Assembly (NCBI RefSeq): GCF_021730395.1
Contig: NC_069370.1
Location: 72,805,501-72,869,500, forward strand
Reading direction: 5' to 3'
Source of the DNA: Mercenaria mercenaria
Taxonomy: Eukaryota; Mollusca; Bivalvia; Venerida; Veneridae
DNA: 64,000 bases
Every line of letters begins with the position of its first letter. Position 1 is the first letter of the stretch. This document shows positions 37,300-47,985 of the stretch, piece by piece. The position numbers and the translations under genes are program-made. Under the pieces are notes generated by a model. The model searched no databases. It was not told the DNA's origin and saw only the letters and a program-made list of their open reading frames with translations.

Positions 37300-37980
37300 T
37301 TTTATGATTGTTGTTCTAGCTATTTCCTACTTCAGTAAACCCAATTTAAAAGAACTTTGGATCTCATTTGGGCATGGCAAACACTTTCGATGGTTCCAAT
37401 ACATGATATTGTGTGTAAACCTGATAAAAAAGCGTTGGGTCTTTCATTATCCCATGCATTCACGGGATGTGATACGGTTTCTTCGTTCAGCGGTAAAGGA
37501 AAATTGTCAGCGTGGAACACGTGGTGCGTGTATGAAGACGCTACAATCACATTTTGTAGGTTATCAAACAGACCAAAGGCCATTCCCATTGAAGATATGG
37601 ACATTCTTGAGCAGTTTGTAGTATTTTATATGACACATCTAGTTCATGTGTTAATGTTAATCAGACTAGGTTTGATCTTTTTGCTAAGAAATAAAGGCCA
37701 TATGATAGGATTCCACCAACTCAAGATGCGTTGCATCAACATTCAAAGCGTGCTGCATATCAGGCGGGACATATATGGGCACAATAAATGTCAGCTATAC
37801 AAGTTTTGCCAGATGTTGTGTGGAATGGGGTTGGGAATGTCTAGATAACAAACAAATAAAACCGTTCTGGTTTTCAATGCCTGTAGTTTCAGCATCTTGT
37901 CAAGAACTTCAGAAGTGTGGCTGTCAGAAAAAACGCATGCGACTCTAGACTCTGTAGCTGCTTCAGGGTGAATTTAACTT
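37300..37980 (+). pseudogene. CXC-type protein fragment, right arm
   Basis: The longest open part is 37357-37848. It contains PIHDIVCKPDKKALGLSLSH, then AFTGCDTVSSFSGKGKLSAW, then NTWCVYEDATITFCRLSNRP and MDILEQFVVF. Beyond it, in other frames, come the block for VNVNQTRFDLF and a cysteine-rich CGCQKK end near 37910-37960. The TGCDTVSSFSGKGK block is the most family-like part. Several frameshifts and stops mark it as a pseudogene. It lies head to head with the left-arm copy, about 100 bp apart at their nearest ends. It may be the element's own gene or a captured host gene; no catalytic motif of a transposase is visible. Confidence 0.55.
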
Positions 37981-38875
37981 GAACTTTGCTATGCTCGTTT
38001 AACTGTTAGGTTAATTCAATGATTAAAAGGTAAAATGTATCAGAATAGCAGAATTACATGTTCAGCTCTTCATTAGTAACAATTTCAAGATTTGACAATT
38101 TACATGGACACAAATCTGGTATCTTCTAATTAAGATATATATAAATATATTGCACCTCTACATAATATAACATCAAATAAAATTAATCAGATATATGTAG
38201 ATATCAGATATATGTATATATTTGCATATATAAATATTATCCATTTGTGTAAACTGCTTATGATATTGATATTACCAATAAATTAATGTGAAATGTATTG
38301 ATAGGCCTTTAATAAACAGATTAATGAAGATTAGATGAAAATTTTACTTATGATTTGGACTTCATTAGGTCGGCCATTTTGAAAACTGTTGTCATCATTA
38401 CAAATAATATCATTATTATCAAATAAATTTAATTACAAAATATATGTATTGCTGTAAGTCTAACAACATACGTATATTTCAGTCAATGCTCGTTGATATT
38501 TAATATTTTGACATCTGTTCATTAACCATAAGTATGTATATTTCTAGTTATAGCACTGGCGGCCATTTTGAAAATGGCCACCATCATGTTTATATTATCT
38601 GAAATAATTCAAATATTTACTGTTGGGAGTTCTCAATGAATGAAAGGCATATTAGGCAAATATAAATGCAACAAAGGCCCCCTGATAGCTTTATTTCAAT
38701 CTTATGTATTCTTGTATACTAATAGGCGGCCATTTTGAAAATGGCGGCCATCTTGATTGAGCAGAGATAATTAAGGGCCCACTTCACTTTTGAAGTTCCT
38801 ATGGTCTAGTTATTATTTCCTGAAAGTTTCATGCTTTTATCGTCATTTGCACTATTTCTGGAATTCCCGCCCCAG

Positions 38876-39632
38876 TGGGGCGGAAAATAAGGAATCTACT
38901 GTGCACAATCACAAAAGAAACTTCGTCTGCTAAATTAAATTACAAATGGATTTGGCATATAAAGGGAAGTAACTTTTCTGAAATAACTTGCAAAGTGTGT
39001 AGTATTATAAAAGGGCTACCACTTTTAAAACTTTTAAGGGTAATAATTACTTTTTTTGATACTTGCATAAATTTACTTACCTCAGAAAGAGAGGGATTTC
39101 GTTTTCAATTTAACACAGTCAATACATACACACATTTGCTATTTCAACATAAACTTGTAGGAAAGCTTGGAAATATAACAGGACATTACCTCTATACTGT
39201 GACATAAAAACAATGGTAAGTTAAAATTTGTAATGTTAATGAAAAAAAGATTATCATTTAGGAAGTCGCACCTGTATTTCCTATACCTCTCTTTCAAAAC
39301 TAACCTAATGTTTTAACTGATTACCATTTTTATACTTTTATTATATTAAAAACAAGCTTTTCCTAGACACCCAGTGTCTTTAAATACTGGGTTTTAATAA
39401 TAATTGTCCATAATATCGAGTGTTCCTGCTTTCCTTTTACATATAATAAAACATACTGAAAGCACTTAATGGCGGCCATTTTGAAAATGGCGGCCATCTT
39501 GAATGAGCAGAGATAATTGAGGGCCCACTTCACTTTTGGAGTAACTATCGTCTAGTTAACAATTCCTGAAAGTTTCATGCTTGTATCATCATTTGCACTA
39601 TTTTGACAGCAGATACCTTATTTTCCGCCCCA
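38876..39632. mobile_element. Short unit joined to palindromic transposon
   Basis: Its own ends are inverted: GTGGGGCGGAAAATAAGG at the left and CCTTATTTTCCGCCCCAC at the right, matching over about 28 bp. The right 170 bp repeats the end block of the neighbouring palindrome, with the GGCGGCCATTTTGAAAATGG motif. The 110-codon frame at 38875-39207 has no recognisable domain and is probably chance. It may be a deleted sister copy fused tail to tail. Confidence 0.6.
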
Positions 39633-41013
39633 CTATAATCCGTCTAACAAAAACTGAACAAAATCAAGCACAAGTATGTTCTGAAGTTTTGAATAAATAG
39701 GATTTTATCAGATTCTACACTGTGGAGAAAGTTTTTATCCGAACGTGCAGAACTACCTTAAAAGAATCATTGAAACAAAAATGATAATAAATTGATTAAT
39801 GAATACATGAAAATTAAACAACTGGATGCAAAGAATATTATACAAGCAGTAATAAATTGGTGACAAAACGGAAAAAAAACACTATTAAAATTCCATGTTA
39901 TAACTTTTTTTTGGGTGTAACAAATACTGATGTGTGAAATAAGTCTGCACGCCACTCAGACAAAATATGCATATGGCAAGAACTAAACAATCTTAACAGT
40001 TTTCACATGGTAAGTACATTCTGACCAAATTGTTTGAACGAGTCGTTAGAAGTCAACAACATAACACCGATCCAGACTGAAAAATAAAATATTCTTATTG
40101 TAATTTCCGTCCTGCAATAAAAGACAAACATATGGCTAAAACTGTTGCATTGTCGCAATCACAAACCGACAAAACAAGAGATACATTTAGTTATTAACAA
40201 CTTTTTCTTCATCTTTTATGTTTGGTTGTGAATTTCCAAGTCTGGTAGATTGTACAGAACATTTTCCAACAGAGTAATTTTCTTTACTTTTTATATTCGG
40301 TAGATAATCAATTTGTCTACTGCCTAAATAACATATTACTTTATTTTTAAACAATCCAATTTCCTTAAACCCAAACCAGACATATCTGTATTGGAAGAAA
40401 TGTCGGAGCAATGAAGGGAGTTCTAAATCAATAAAACTGTCTGAAACACACTTAAAAAGTCACTTGTGTGACACTTTATTGATAATAACATGTTTCCATT
40501 GATACAGATATAAGGCGATAGAAAAAGTTGCAAATATTACAAATATTTTTGTATTACGTGAGGCACGCGATGTTATAAGTTCACTATTCACCATACCATT
40601 ACTATAACAACTGCCTGATAAAGCATGTCTGAGAAAAACAGTCTTTCTCAGGTCAGAGACTTGAGAACACTTTACAGTTTGTAAACCTTCCAAGACCATA
40701 TCTAGCCTCGTCTCAGAAACCCTTTCTCAAAAGATAGTAACCTGTCATTCTCTATTTCTAAGAAACCTTTTCAAGGAATCGCGACATGCTAACAGTCTTC
40801 CTGCATTTTTTTGATGATACATTGCTATAATGATAAATCATGCCGTTTGTACACGCAACAACCTGCAGTTAAGATAATTGTCTGATTGGCTAAAAAAGTT
40901 TTAAGGAAATTCCTAGGTGTATTTTACGGTGTAAAATGCTCTCCCGTTGGTATAACATGTATTGGATGTTACTTTCACTGTTTTTCCATCTTTTCGTGGT
41001 GGTTGTTTTTTTA

Positions 41014-41061
41014 GGGGGGGGGGGGGGGGGGGGTTTGGTTTTTTTTTTGGGGGGGGGGGGG
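41014..41061. repeat. Poly-G and poly-T tracts
   Basis: Runs of about 20 G (41014-41033) and 13 G (41049-41061) separated by T-rich sequence. The copy A counterpart near 15396-15460 is likewise T-rich with short G runs, so the tract is inherited but expanded here. Lengths may be assembly-dependent. Confidence 0.75.
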
Positions 41062-41545
41062 TTGTTGTTGTTTTTTAAATTACAATATCTGTTATTCGAA
41101 GTGAAGTATCAGTAAATACAGTTTTATACTAGTGAAATAAACCTTCTGAAAATAGAAATAACAGAAAACTTAAGTTCCGCGATCAAAATGTATCTGTACA
41201 ATGATGGACGAACTTCGAATTATAACAGTGGAGCAGGCATTTCTTCATTTAAGACAGCACCATATGGCCCCTTAGGCCTTAGGAAAAAAAATATATGATC
41301 CTTTGGAAGCATAGAATATAACCTAGAAAGATTTATGGCATACTTTATTTGATCGAGCTTGTTTATGAAAGGTAATGGAACAAGCAACACCGCTAGCGCC
41401 CCCTGTCGGTCCGTGTAAGTTTGTTGTGGTACTACTATCTGTTTTAAGTTCAAACCAGAGAAAATATTGAAACTGCTATGGCGCTCAGCGGCTCTAATTC
41501 TGAAAATTTTTACTCTGAACCGCGCAGCACAGCAGCTTAAATAGG

Positions 41546-43184
41546 TAGTCGCTGCCAGTCCGCATTAATTGCTGTCAAAATCTTGGGCAGGGAAGTACTT
41601 TTGTCAATAATGAATTTATCGTAATGTCGTTACACGTATTCAGGTTTTGGTCTAGTAACAGATTAATTCGAAACTTCAGTCACTTATATAATCTTAAAAG
41701 TGATCCAACATGAAGCAGTTGGTCGAAATATATATATGAAAAGTGAAAATGTGATAAAATGTTGTTTAAAGGTGACCAACAACATTGAAATACCTGGCCA
41801 TGTCACGTTCGGAAAATTGGAACTATATTTTTAAATAGCTTTACAACCTCTAATAAGCTTGCATCATTTTTTTCATTGTTCGGCTAACTTCATGAAAAAT
41901 TACACGTATTTACATGTACGGTACTTTTACGAAATGGACTTGACTTCACAAGTTAAAAGAGAAACATTCTGTAATTTTGACAAGGAGAATGCGGGGGCAT
42001 TGACAAATAAAATAGTTCGATATGACAGAATGGACGAAACTGACAGAAATCAGCCACCATACATTTGCCTTCTGTGGCATGGGAATTCTGAATATACTCG
42101 ATCTACCAAGCCAGTGAACGGGGGGAAATCAGAAGGATGAAAATAGTACAACATCCAATAAGAATAACAAGAAATAAAATAAAGAATATGAAATTCAATG
42201 AAAAAAAAAATCAAATAATAATTTTCCAAATATAGAATAACAATTAAGGCTTAACAATAACAATCAAAAGCGCTCAAAGCACTGATGCTGGCTACTGTTG
42301 CTGCTAATCAATTTTTAAACTACTGGAAAGAAAGTGACAACTGATGAATTGTTAAAATAATTCAGAACAACAATTGTTTTGCAAAACATTTAGCTTTTGT
42401 TTCAAAATAAATTAATGCTTTTCATTGCCTGTCACGATTTATATGGACCTTTTGACTATTTGTCACGAAAACTACAACCTAACTTACATCGACGGTCATT
42501 TTTACTATGAATATATAATAAGAAATTGTTTTTCCCGAATCAGCCAGCCTTTTAGATTTCTTTCAAAACCTTTAGGACACTGCCTGCCATTCATGATAAT
42601 ACACTCTGTCCTTGTCAGTCAGCTTTGACTTTCATGAGAATATTATAATAGAAAACACCACATATATGTACAATAAATGTACTTAAGGATGTCAGTCCTA
42701 CAGTCAGTATAATATAATATTAATAAGCATATACATGTACATTATCACCCAATTATATATATATATATATATTTGTTCATATATTTATATCAACCCTGAC
42801 AGAGTTTTCATAAAAGTAATTTTGCTGAAGAGGAAGAGCAGATTTTTTAATCAATTAGAATGTTTCAAGATTTTGTTAATACCGTAGCCGGGTGGCAGGA
42901 ATCTTAAGTCCTCGGGTTGAGACTGAAATAAATTGAAAGTTTCGTATTATGAGAAAATAATCATGGTACTGTTTTAAAAAGCATTTCAATGATATCGATG
43001 TTTTAAATGGAAAGATATCCAACGACTAACACCACTGTCAATAAATTTAAATATACAGTTGTGATTAAGAGATAATGAGTTTATCTTACATTTATCAACA
43101 GCTAAGCAAGTCTGTTACCCGATGACTTCAGAAAGACAATAAGTAACATCGCTGCAGGTTCATATACGGCCCATTTTCACGGAC
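41546..43184. other. No gene recognised
   Basis: Contains an open frame of 93 codons (41859-42140, + strand) with no recognisable domain and no clear splice sites, an AT dinucleotide run at 42754-42772, and otherwise plain AT-rich DNA. I do not support a gene here. Confidence 0.4.
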
Positions 43185-44138
43185 CTATAAATAAATAAAA
43201 CAAGAGATGTCCTTAAGACAGCACGCTCGACTTTTCTCAGTGCTTGACTCTGAATTAGAGCTTTGCCAGTAAAAAAAAAGTTAAAATGGGACATAACTCT
43301 GTCAAAATTCAAATCAGAATTATGGGAATTGTGTCTCCCGGTGTAGACTTTGATAGTAAATAATATTTTGAGTTTCAAGTCAAAAGCTTTAAAAGTAACA
43401 GAGATATGTGACTTTATCCAAAATTTAAACAAAAAATTCTAAGTTAAAAAGGGACATAATTCTGTCAAAATTCAAATCAGAGTTATGGAGATTGTTTCTC
43501 TTGATGTAGACTTTGATGGTAAACAAGTATTTAAAGTTTCAAGTCAAAAGCTTTGATAGTAAGAGAGATATTTGACTTTATTAAAAACTTTAACTAAAAA
43601 TTCTAAGTTAAAAAGGGGCATAATTTTGTCAAATTCAAACAGAGTTATGGGAATTGTGTCTCCTGGTGTAGATTTTGATAGTAAATAATTCTTGAGAGTT
43701 TCAAGTCAAAAGCTTTAATAGTAACATAGATATTTGACTTTATCAAAAAATTTAACAAAAAATTCTAAGTTAAAAAGGGGCATAATTCTGTCAAAATTCA
43801 AATCAGAGTTTTGGGGATTGTTTCTTCTGGTGTAGACTTTGATGGTAAATAAGTATTTTAAGTTTCAAGTCAATAGCTTTGATAGTAACAGAGATATTTG
43901 ACTTTATCAAAAACTTTAACCAAAAATTCTAAGTTAAAAAGGCGCATAATTCTGTCAAAATTCAAATCACAGTTATGGGAATTGTTTCTCCTGGTGTAGA
44001 CTTTGATAGTAAATAACTATTTTAAGTTTCAAGTCAATAGCTTTGATAGTAACAGAGATATTTGACTTTATCAAAAACTTAAACCAACGGCGACGTTGAT
44101 GCAGACGCCGGGGCGAGTACAATAGCTCATCGGCGTGA
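43185..44138 (+). repeat. Bivalve-type element with 163 bp tandem units
   Basis: Opens with ACAAGAGATGTCCTTAAGAC and AGCACGCTCGACT, then carries about five tandem units of about 163 bp starting near 43280, 43443, 43607, 43770 and 43933. Each holds GGGCATAATTCTGTCAAAAT, GGTGTAGACTTTGATAGTAA and TTTCAAGTCAATAGCTTTG. It closes with GGCGACGTTGATGCAGACGC and GGGGCGAGTACAATAGCTC. I associate this opening and closing with a very abundant bivalve repeat. No gene is encoded; the minus-strand frame at 43160-43432 is part of a unit. Confidence 0.8.
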
Positions 44139-44744
44139 AGTTGGCAGTACAGCAGTAGCAGTAGTAGTAGCAGTTAACTGCTACTACTGCCAGCAGTTAC
44201 AGCAGTTAACTGCTATACTACTGCCAGCAGTTACAGCAGTTAATAAATTGTTACACTAGTTTATGTTACTGACAGTAGTTATTTTGTTTCCCTTTCTTCA
44301 CAATAGGTATTCATATCAGTACATCAAAATGCTGTCTCATATTGCCATTTTCCCTTTATGTACTGATATTTTACAGAGGGATGCGCTCCCTGTCCTCACA
44401 CCTATGCTCCTACGCACATGGTAAAGTAAGTTTCAACAAGTTTGATGTAATCAATTCCCCTGATTTACTCGTTATGAAAATGAAAGTAGAAAAATCGCGA
44501 ATTTCCAGACAGTTACATGTAAATGGTTTCGTAAGTGTAAAAGTGTAATAAAATGAATAAATGTATTTTATAGGCATCAATATTAAATGGATTATCTTTA
44601 ATGATTATTGAGGTGAAGATATGAATAAGTATTGACAAAAAGTTGCTTGCGATAAAATCGGATTTCCTAGCTCCGTATAGACAATTACAATGAAACTAGA
44701 TTTATGTATCAATCCTTCGCACAAGGTAGATTTCGGAAACGAGG

Positions 44745-45250
44745 AAAGTTTGGACGCCCCCAGCTCCGCCTCAGACCTTTATTAGCGGATCGGACCGGGT
44801 GGCCCTTGTAGAGAGGGTTGTCCCCCACCAGGCACGGGTGGCCGCCATTCCGGGAAAACTCTTGTTTGGGAGGAACCCGGGTCGAGGTGTGAGGCGGGGG
44901 TGGGTCGGGGTGGCCTAAAATCGTTCCAGCAGTTAATAGGAGGTCCCCACGGGACCTTAATCTAGGGATGAGACCGGGTGGCCGTTGTAGAGGGTGGCGG
45001 TCTATGGGGGGCCAGCATAGTGGCTATTCCTGGAAAACTATTGTTTACTCGCGAGCGGGTCTCAAAGTTGGTTTCAGGCCATTTTCGGAATTTTTCAATT
45101 TTTCCAGTTTGGACGCCCCCAGCTCCGCCCCAGACCTTTATTAGCGGATCGGACCGGGTGGCCGTTGTAGAGAGGGTTCTCCCCCACCAGGCACGGGTGG
45201 TCGCCATTCCGGGAAAACTCTTGTTTGGGAGGAACCCGGGTCGAAGTCGG
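44745..45250 (+). repeat. GC-rich tandem repeat
   Basis: The block TTTGGACGCCCCCAGCTCCG, TTATTAGCGGATCGGACCGG and GGCACGGGTGG followed by GGGAAAACTCTTGTTTGGGA occurs at 44750-44890 and again 359 bp later, with a weaker middle unit at about 44940-45060 (GAGACCGGGTGGCCGTTGTA, CCTGGAAAACTATTGTTTAC). Its base composition is far more GC-rich than everything around it. Open frames on both strands across it are by-products. Confidence 0.75.
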
Positions 45251-45344
45251 GCGGTGTTTGCCGGGAAAACTTGTTGTTAAGAAATCGCGGCGGAGTGTGG
45301 TTGGAGTGGCTTTCTTTCAGCAGTAAATACACCAGAAATATATA

Positions 45345-46010
45345 CGAAGCTTGTTTATTGCTCTCGTTGGCTGTAACAAGAACCTTGTTAATTGCTGTCA
45401 TAAACCATTTTACTGCTAGCAGTAACAGGAACCTGGTAAATCACATTCATAAAATATTTAACCGCTGGTAGTTACGCGTAGAAAACTGGTATACTGCTCT
45501 TACAAACCATTTGTCTGCTGACAGTAACACAAGAAAACTCTGCTTTCATTGGTCATTACACTGCTTGAAGTAACAGAAGTCTGGTAAACTGCTCTCATAG
45601 ACCACATAACTGCTGGCACAAACATAATTGAGACTGCTGGTCTTACATAATTTATATGAGAATTTTAAACTGCTCGTATATACCAGTTAACTGCTAGCAA
45701 TAACAGACATAAAAACCTGATTAACTGTTCAAATAAACCATACTGATAAACTGTTCTTAGTCATATTTAAATGCTGGCAGTTACATATACAGGAGACTGG
45801 TAAACGTTCTTATAAGCTATTTAACTGCTGAGAGTAAAATAGTAAGAAAAATGACGAAACTGCTCTTAGTAATACTGTTTTATTGCTGGGGGTTACATAT
45901 CCTGCTCTTAAAAACATCATTTAACTACCTGTAGTAACATATACATGAAACTGATGAAAGTAATCGCAGAAACAACTTTTAACTATTGACAGTAACATCT
46001 ATCTGACACT
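45345..46010 (+). repeat. Degenerate ~60 bp minisatellite
   Basis: About eleven worn units, each with a version of TTTAACTGCTGGCAGTAACA, an ACAGGAAACTGGTAAACTG-like middle and CTCTTAnAAACCA. The array continues after the nested transposon (47883-47925 and 48105-48150) and grades into the 32 bp units of the right arm, so it forms the body of the fold-back element. Confidence 0.7.
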
Positions 46011-47882
46011 TATGGCAAGCCAGTTGTCCAATAATTACGTAAACCCCGGTTCATGGTCGAAAAACTAGGATTAACGATCGATAAACTAGGTTTTTCGAAC
46101 GTAAAACTAGGTTTTTCAAATACTAACTTATATTTTCGAGTAAAAACATCAGATACCGGGCGTAAACCATAGTTTACGCTCGTGAACCCAGGTTTACATT
46201 CGATAAACTAGGTTTCTCGATTGAACTATGAATTTCGGTCGTTATCCTATGTTTACGACCGTAAACTTAGGTTTACGAACGTGAACCTATGTTTACGAGC
46301 GTGAACTATGGTTTACGATGTTATCCTATGTTTTCGCTCGAAAAAATAGGTTAGTATTTGAAAAACCTGGTTTTACGTTTGAAAAACCTGGTTTTATCGA
46401 ACGTAAACCTAAGTTCACGCTCGTAAACCCAAGTTCACGTTCGTAAACATAGGTTCACGCTCGAAAATATAGGTTCAGGTCCTTAAACTATGGTTCACGG
46501 TCGTAAACATAGGTTCACATCCGTAAACATAGCTTCATGGCCGTAAACCCATGTTCACGCTCGAAATTCATTGTTGATTCTATACTCCTAATATATCGGC
46601 CGTAAACCATGGTTTACGTTTGATAAACTAGGTTTCTCGATTGAACTATGAGTTTCGGTCGTTATCCTATGTTTACGATCGTTATCCTATGTTTACGCTG
46701 GTAAACCCCGGTTCACGCTCGTAAACCATAGTTTACGAACGTGAACCTATGTTTACGACCGTGAACTGGGGTTTACAATCGTGAACCTATATTAACGAGC
46801 GTGAACTATGGTTCACGGCGTTATCCTATGTTTTCGCTCGAAAATATAGATCAGTATTCGAAAAACCTAGTTTAACGTTCGAAAAACCTAGTTTATCGAT
46901 CGTTAATCCTAGTTTTTCGACCGTGAACTAGGGTTCACGTTATTATTGGACAATTGGCTTGCCATAATGTTACAAATCGATAAACACGGTTTTACGAAGG
47001 TAAACTGTAGTTCCCGGCCGTAAACCTAGGTTCACGCTCGTAAATATAGGTTCACGACCGTAAACATAGGTTTACGGCCGAAATTGATAGTTGATTTCAT
47101 AACCCTAGTATATCAATCGTAAACCATGGTTTACGTTCGATAAACTAGGTTTCTCGATTGAACTATGAATTTCGGCCGTTATCCTATGTTTACGACCGTA
47201 AACTTGGGTTTACGAACGTGAACCTATGTTTACGAGCGTGAACTATGGTTTACGACGTTATCCTATGTTTTCGCTCGATAAAATAGGTTAGTATTTGAAA
47301 AACCTGGTTTTACGTTTGAAAAACCTGGTTTATCGAACGTAAACCTAAGTTCACGCTCGTAAACCCAAGTTCACGTTCGTAAACATAGGTTCACGCTCGA
47401 AAATATAGGTTCACGTCCTTAAACTATGGTTCATGGTCGTAAACATAGGTTCATGGCCGTAAACCCATGTTCACGCTCGAAATTCATTGTTGGTTCTATA
47501 ATCCTAATATATCGACCGTAAACCATGGTTTACGTTTGATAAACTAGGTTTCTCGATTGAACTATGAGTTTCGGTCGTTATCCTATGTTTACGATCGTTA
47601 TCCTATGTTTACGCTGGTAAACCCCGGTTCACGCTCGTAAACCATAGTTTACGAACGTGAATCTATGTTTACGACCGTGAACTGGGGTTCACAATCGTGA
47701 ACCTACATTTACGAGCGTGAACTATGGTTCACGGCGTTATCCTATGTTTTCGCTCGAAAATATAGGTTAGTATTCGAAAAACCTAGTTTTACGTTCGAAA
47801 AACCTAGTTTATCGATCGTTAATCCTAGTTTTTCGACCGTGAACTAGTGTTCACGTAATTATTGGACAATTGGCTTGCCATA
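46011..47882. mobile_element. Nested element made of 20 bp palindromic units
   Basis: Tips TATGGCAAGCCAGTTGTCCA and TGGACAATTGGCTTGCCATA are inverted, and the element is flanked by GACACT on both sides (46005-46010 and 47883-47888), a 6 bp target duplication. Removing it restores a normal unit of the surrounding minisatellite. The body is an array of about 20 bp units, each close to a palindrome such as CGTAAACCTAGGTTTACG, with variants like CGTAAACATAGGTTCACGCT. Unit orientation and sequence shift along the element, so long stretches can also pair with each other. A direct duplication of about 915 bp lies within: 46561 matches 47477, and an inner copy of the right tip sits at 46937-46967. 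No open frame is present. The superfamily is unknown; a 6 bp duplication alone does not settle it. Confidence 0.8.
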
Positions 47883-47924
47883 GACACTGATACATCATTT
47901 ACCTGCTGGCGATAACATCTGTTA

Positions 47925-47985
47925 CGGGTTGAGGAGTGTTCGAATCCCGACTTGGCACTTTCCCCGCCTCATTATCGTGGAAGAA
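47925..47985 (+). other. tRNA/SINE-like fragment
   Basis: GAGGAGTGTTCGAATCCCGA contains a B-box-like sequence, and TTGGCACTTTCCCCGCCTCA follows. The fragment interrupts the minisatellite and looks like a 5'-truncated SINE. Too little remains to classify it. Confidence 0.25.

Larger units (their letters stand above)
35719..39634. mobile_element. Composite palindromic DNA transposon
   Basis: Outer tips TAGTGGGGCGG (35719) and CCGCCCCACTA (ending 39632-39634) are inverted and flanked by TAA on both sides, fitting a TWA target (PIF/Harbinger-like), or simply TA if the tip starts at GTGGGG. Inside is a giant inverted repeat: 35721 to about 37284 against about 37307 to 38877, with a spacer of roughly 20 bp. 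At 38862-38886 the tips meet back to back (CCCGCCCC A GTGGGGCGG) and a shorter unit follows to 39632. The roughly 170 bp end block occurs three times: 35720-35880, 38710-38877 inverted, and 39465-39632 inverted. The arms are about 6-10 percent diverged by eye. Copy A of the segmental duplication (near 14165-14200) has no insertion, so the element is younger than the duplication. Confidence 0.8.
33045..41545 (+). repeat. Segmental duplication copy B
   Basis: Direct-orientation partner of 1080-1703 plus 11400-16010. The shared blocks keep their order, so this is one duplicated tract with later insertions and deletions rather than scattered repeats. In B, the segments that match A are 33045-34200, about 34735-35718 and 39640-41545; the gaps hold a MITE (33804-34014), a unique stretch (34200-34735) and a palindromic transposon (35719-39634). 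Divergence is visible throughout, with many single changes and indels. At the right end similarity fades near 41545 / 16010. Confidence 0.8.

Noticed and set aside
38875-39207. 110-codon frame starting at a transposon tip
   Set aside because: It begins inside the inverted tip, has no recognisable domain and no counterpart in the related arms.
41859-42140. 93-codon frame as a small gene
   Set aside because: No family resemblance, promoter or splice evidence; a frame this long is not rare by chance over 64 kb on six frames.
44962-45401. Overlapping 60-100 codon frames on both strands with Pro/Gly/Arg-rich peptides
   Set aside because: They lie in a GC-rich tandem repeat where stops are rare on all strands.
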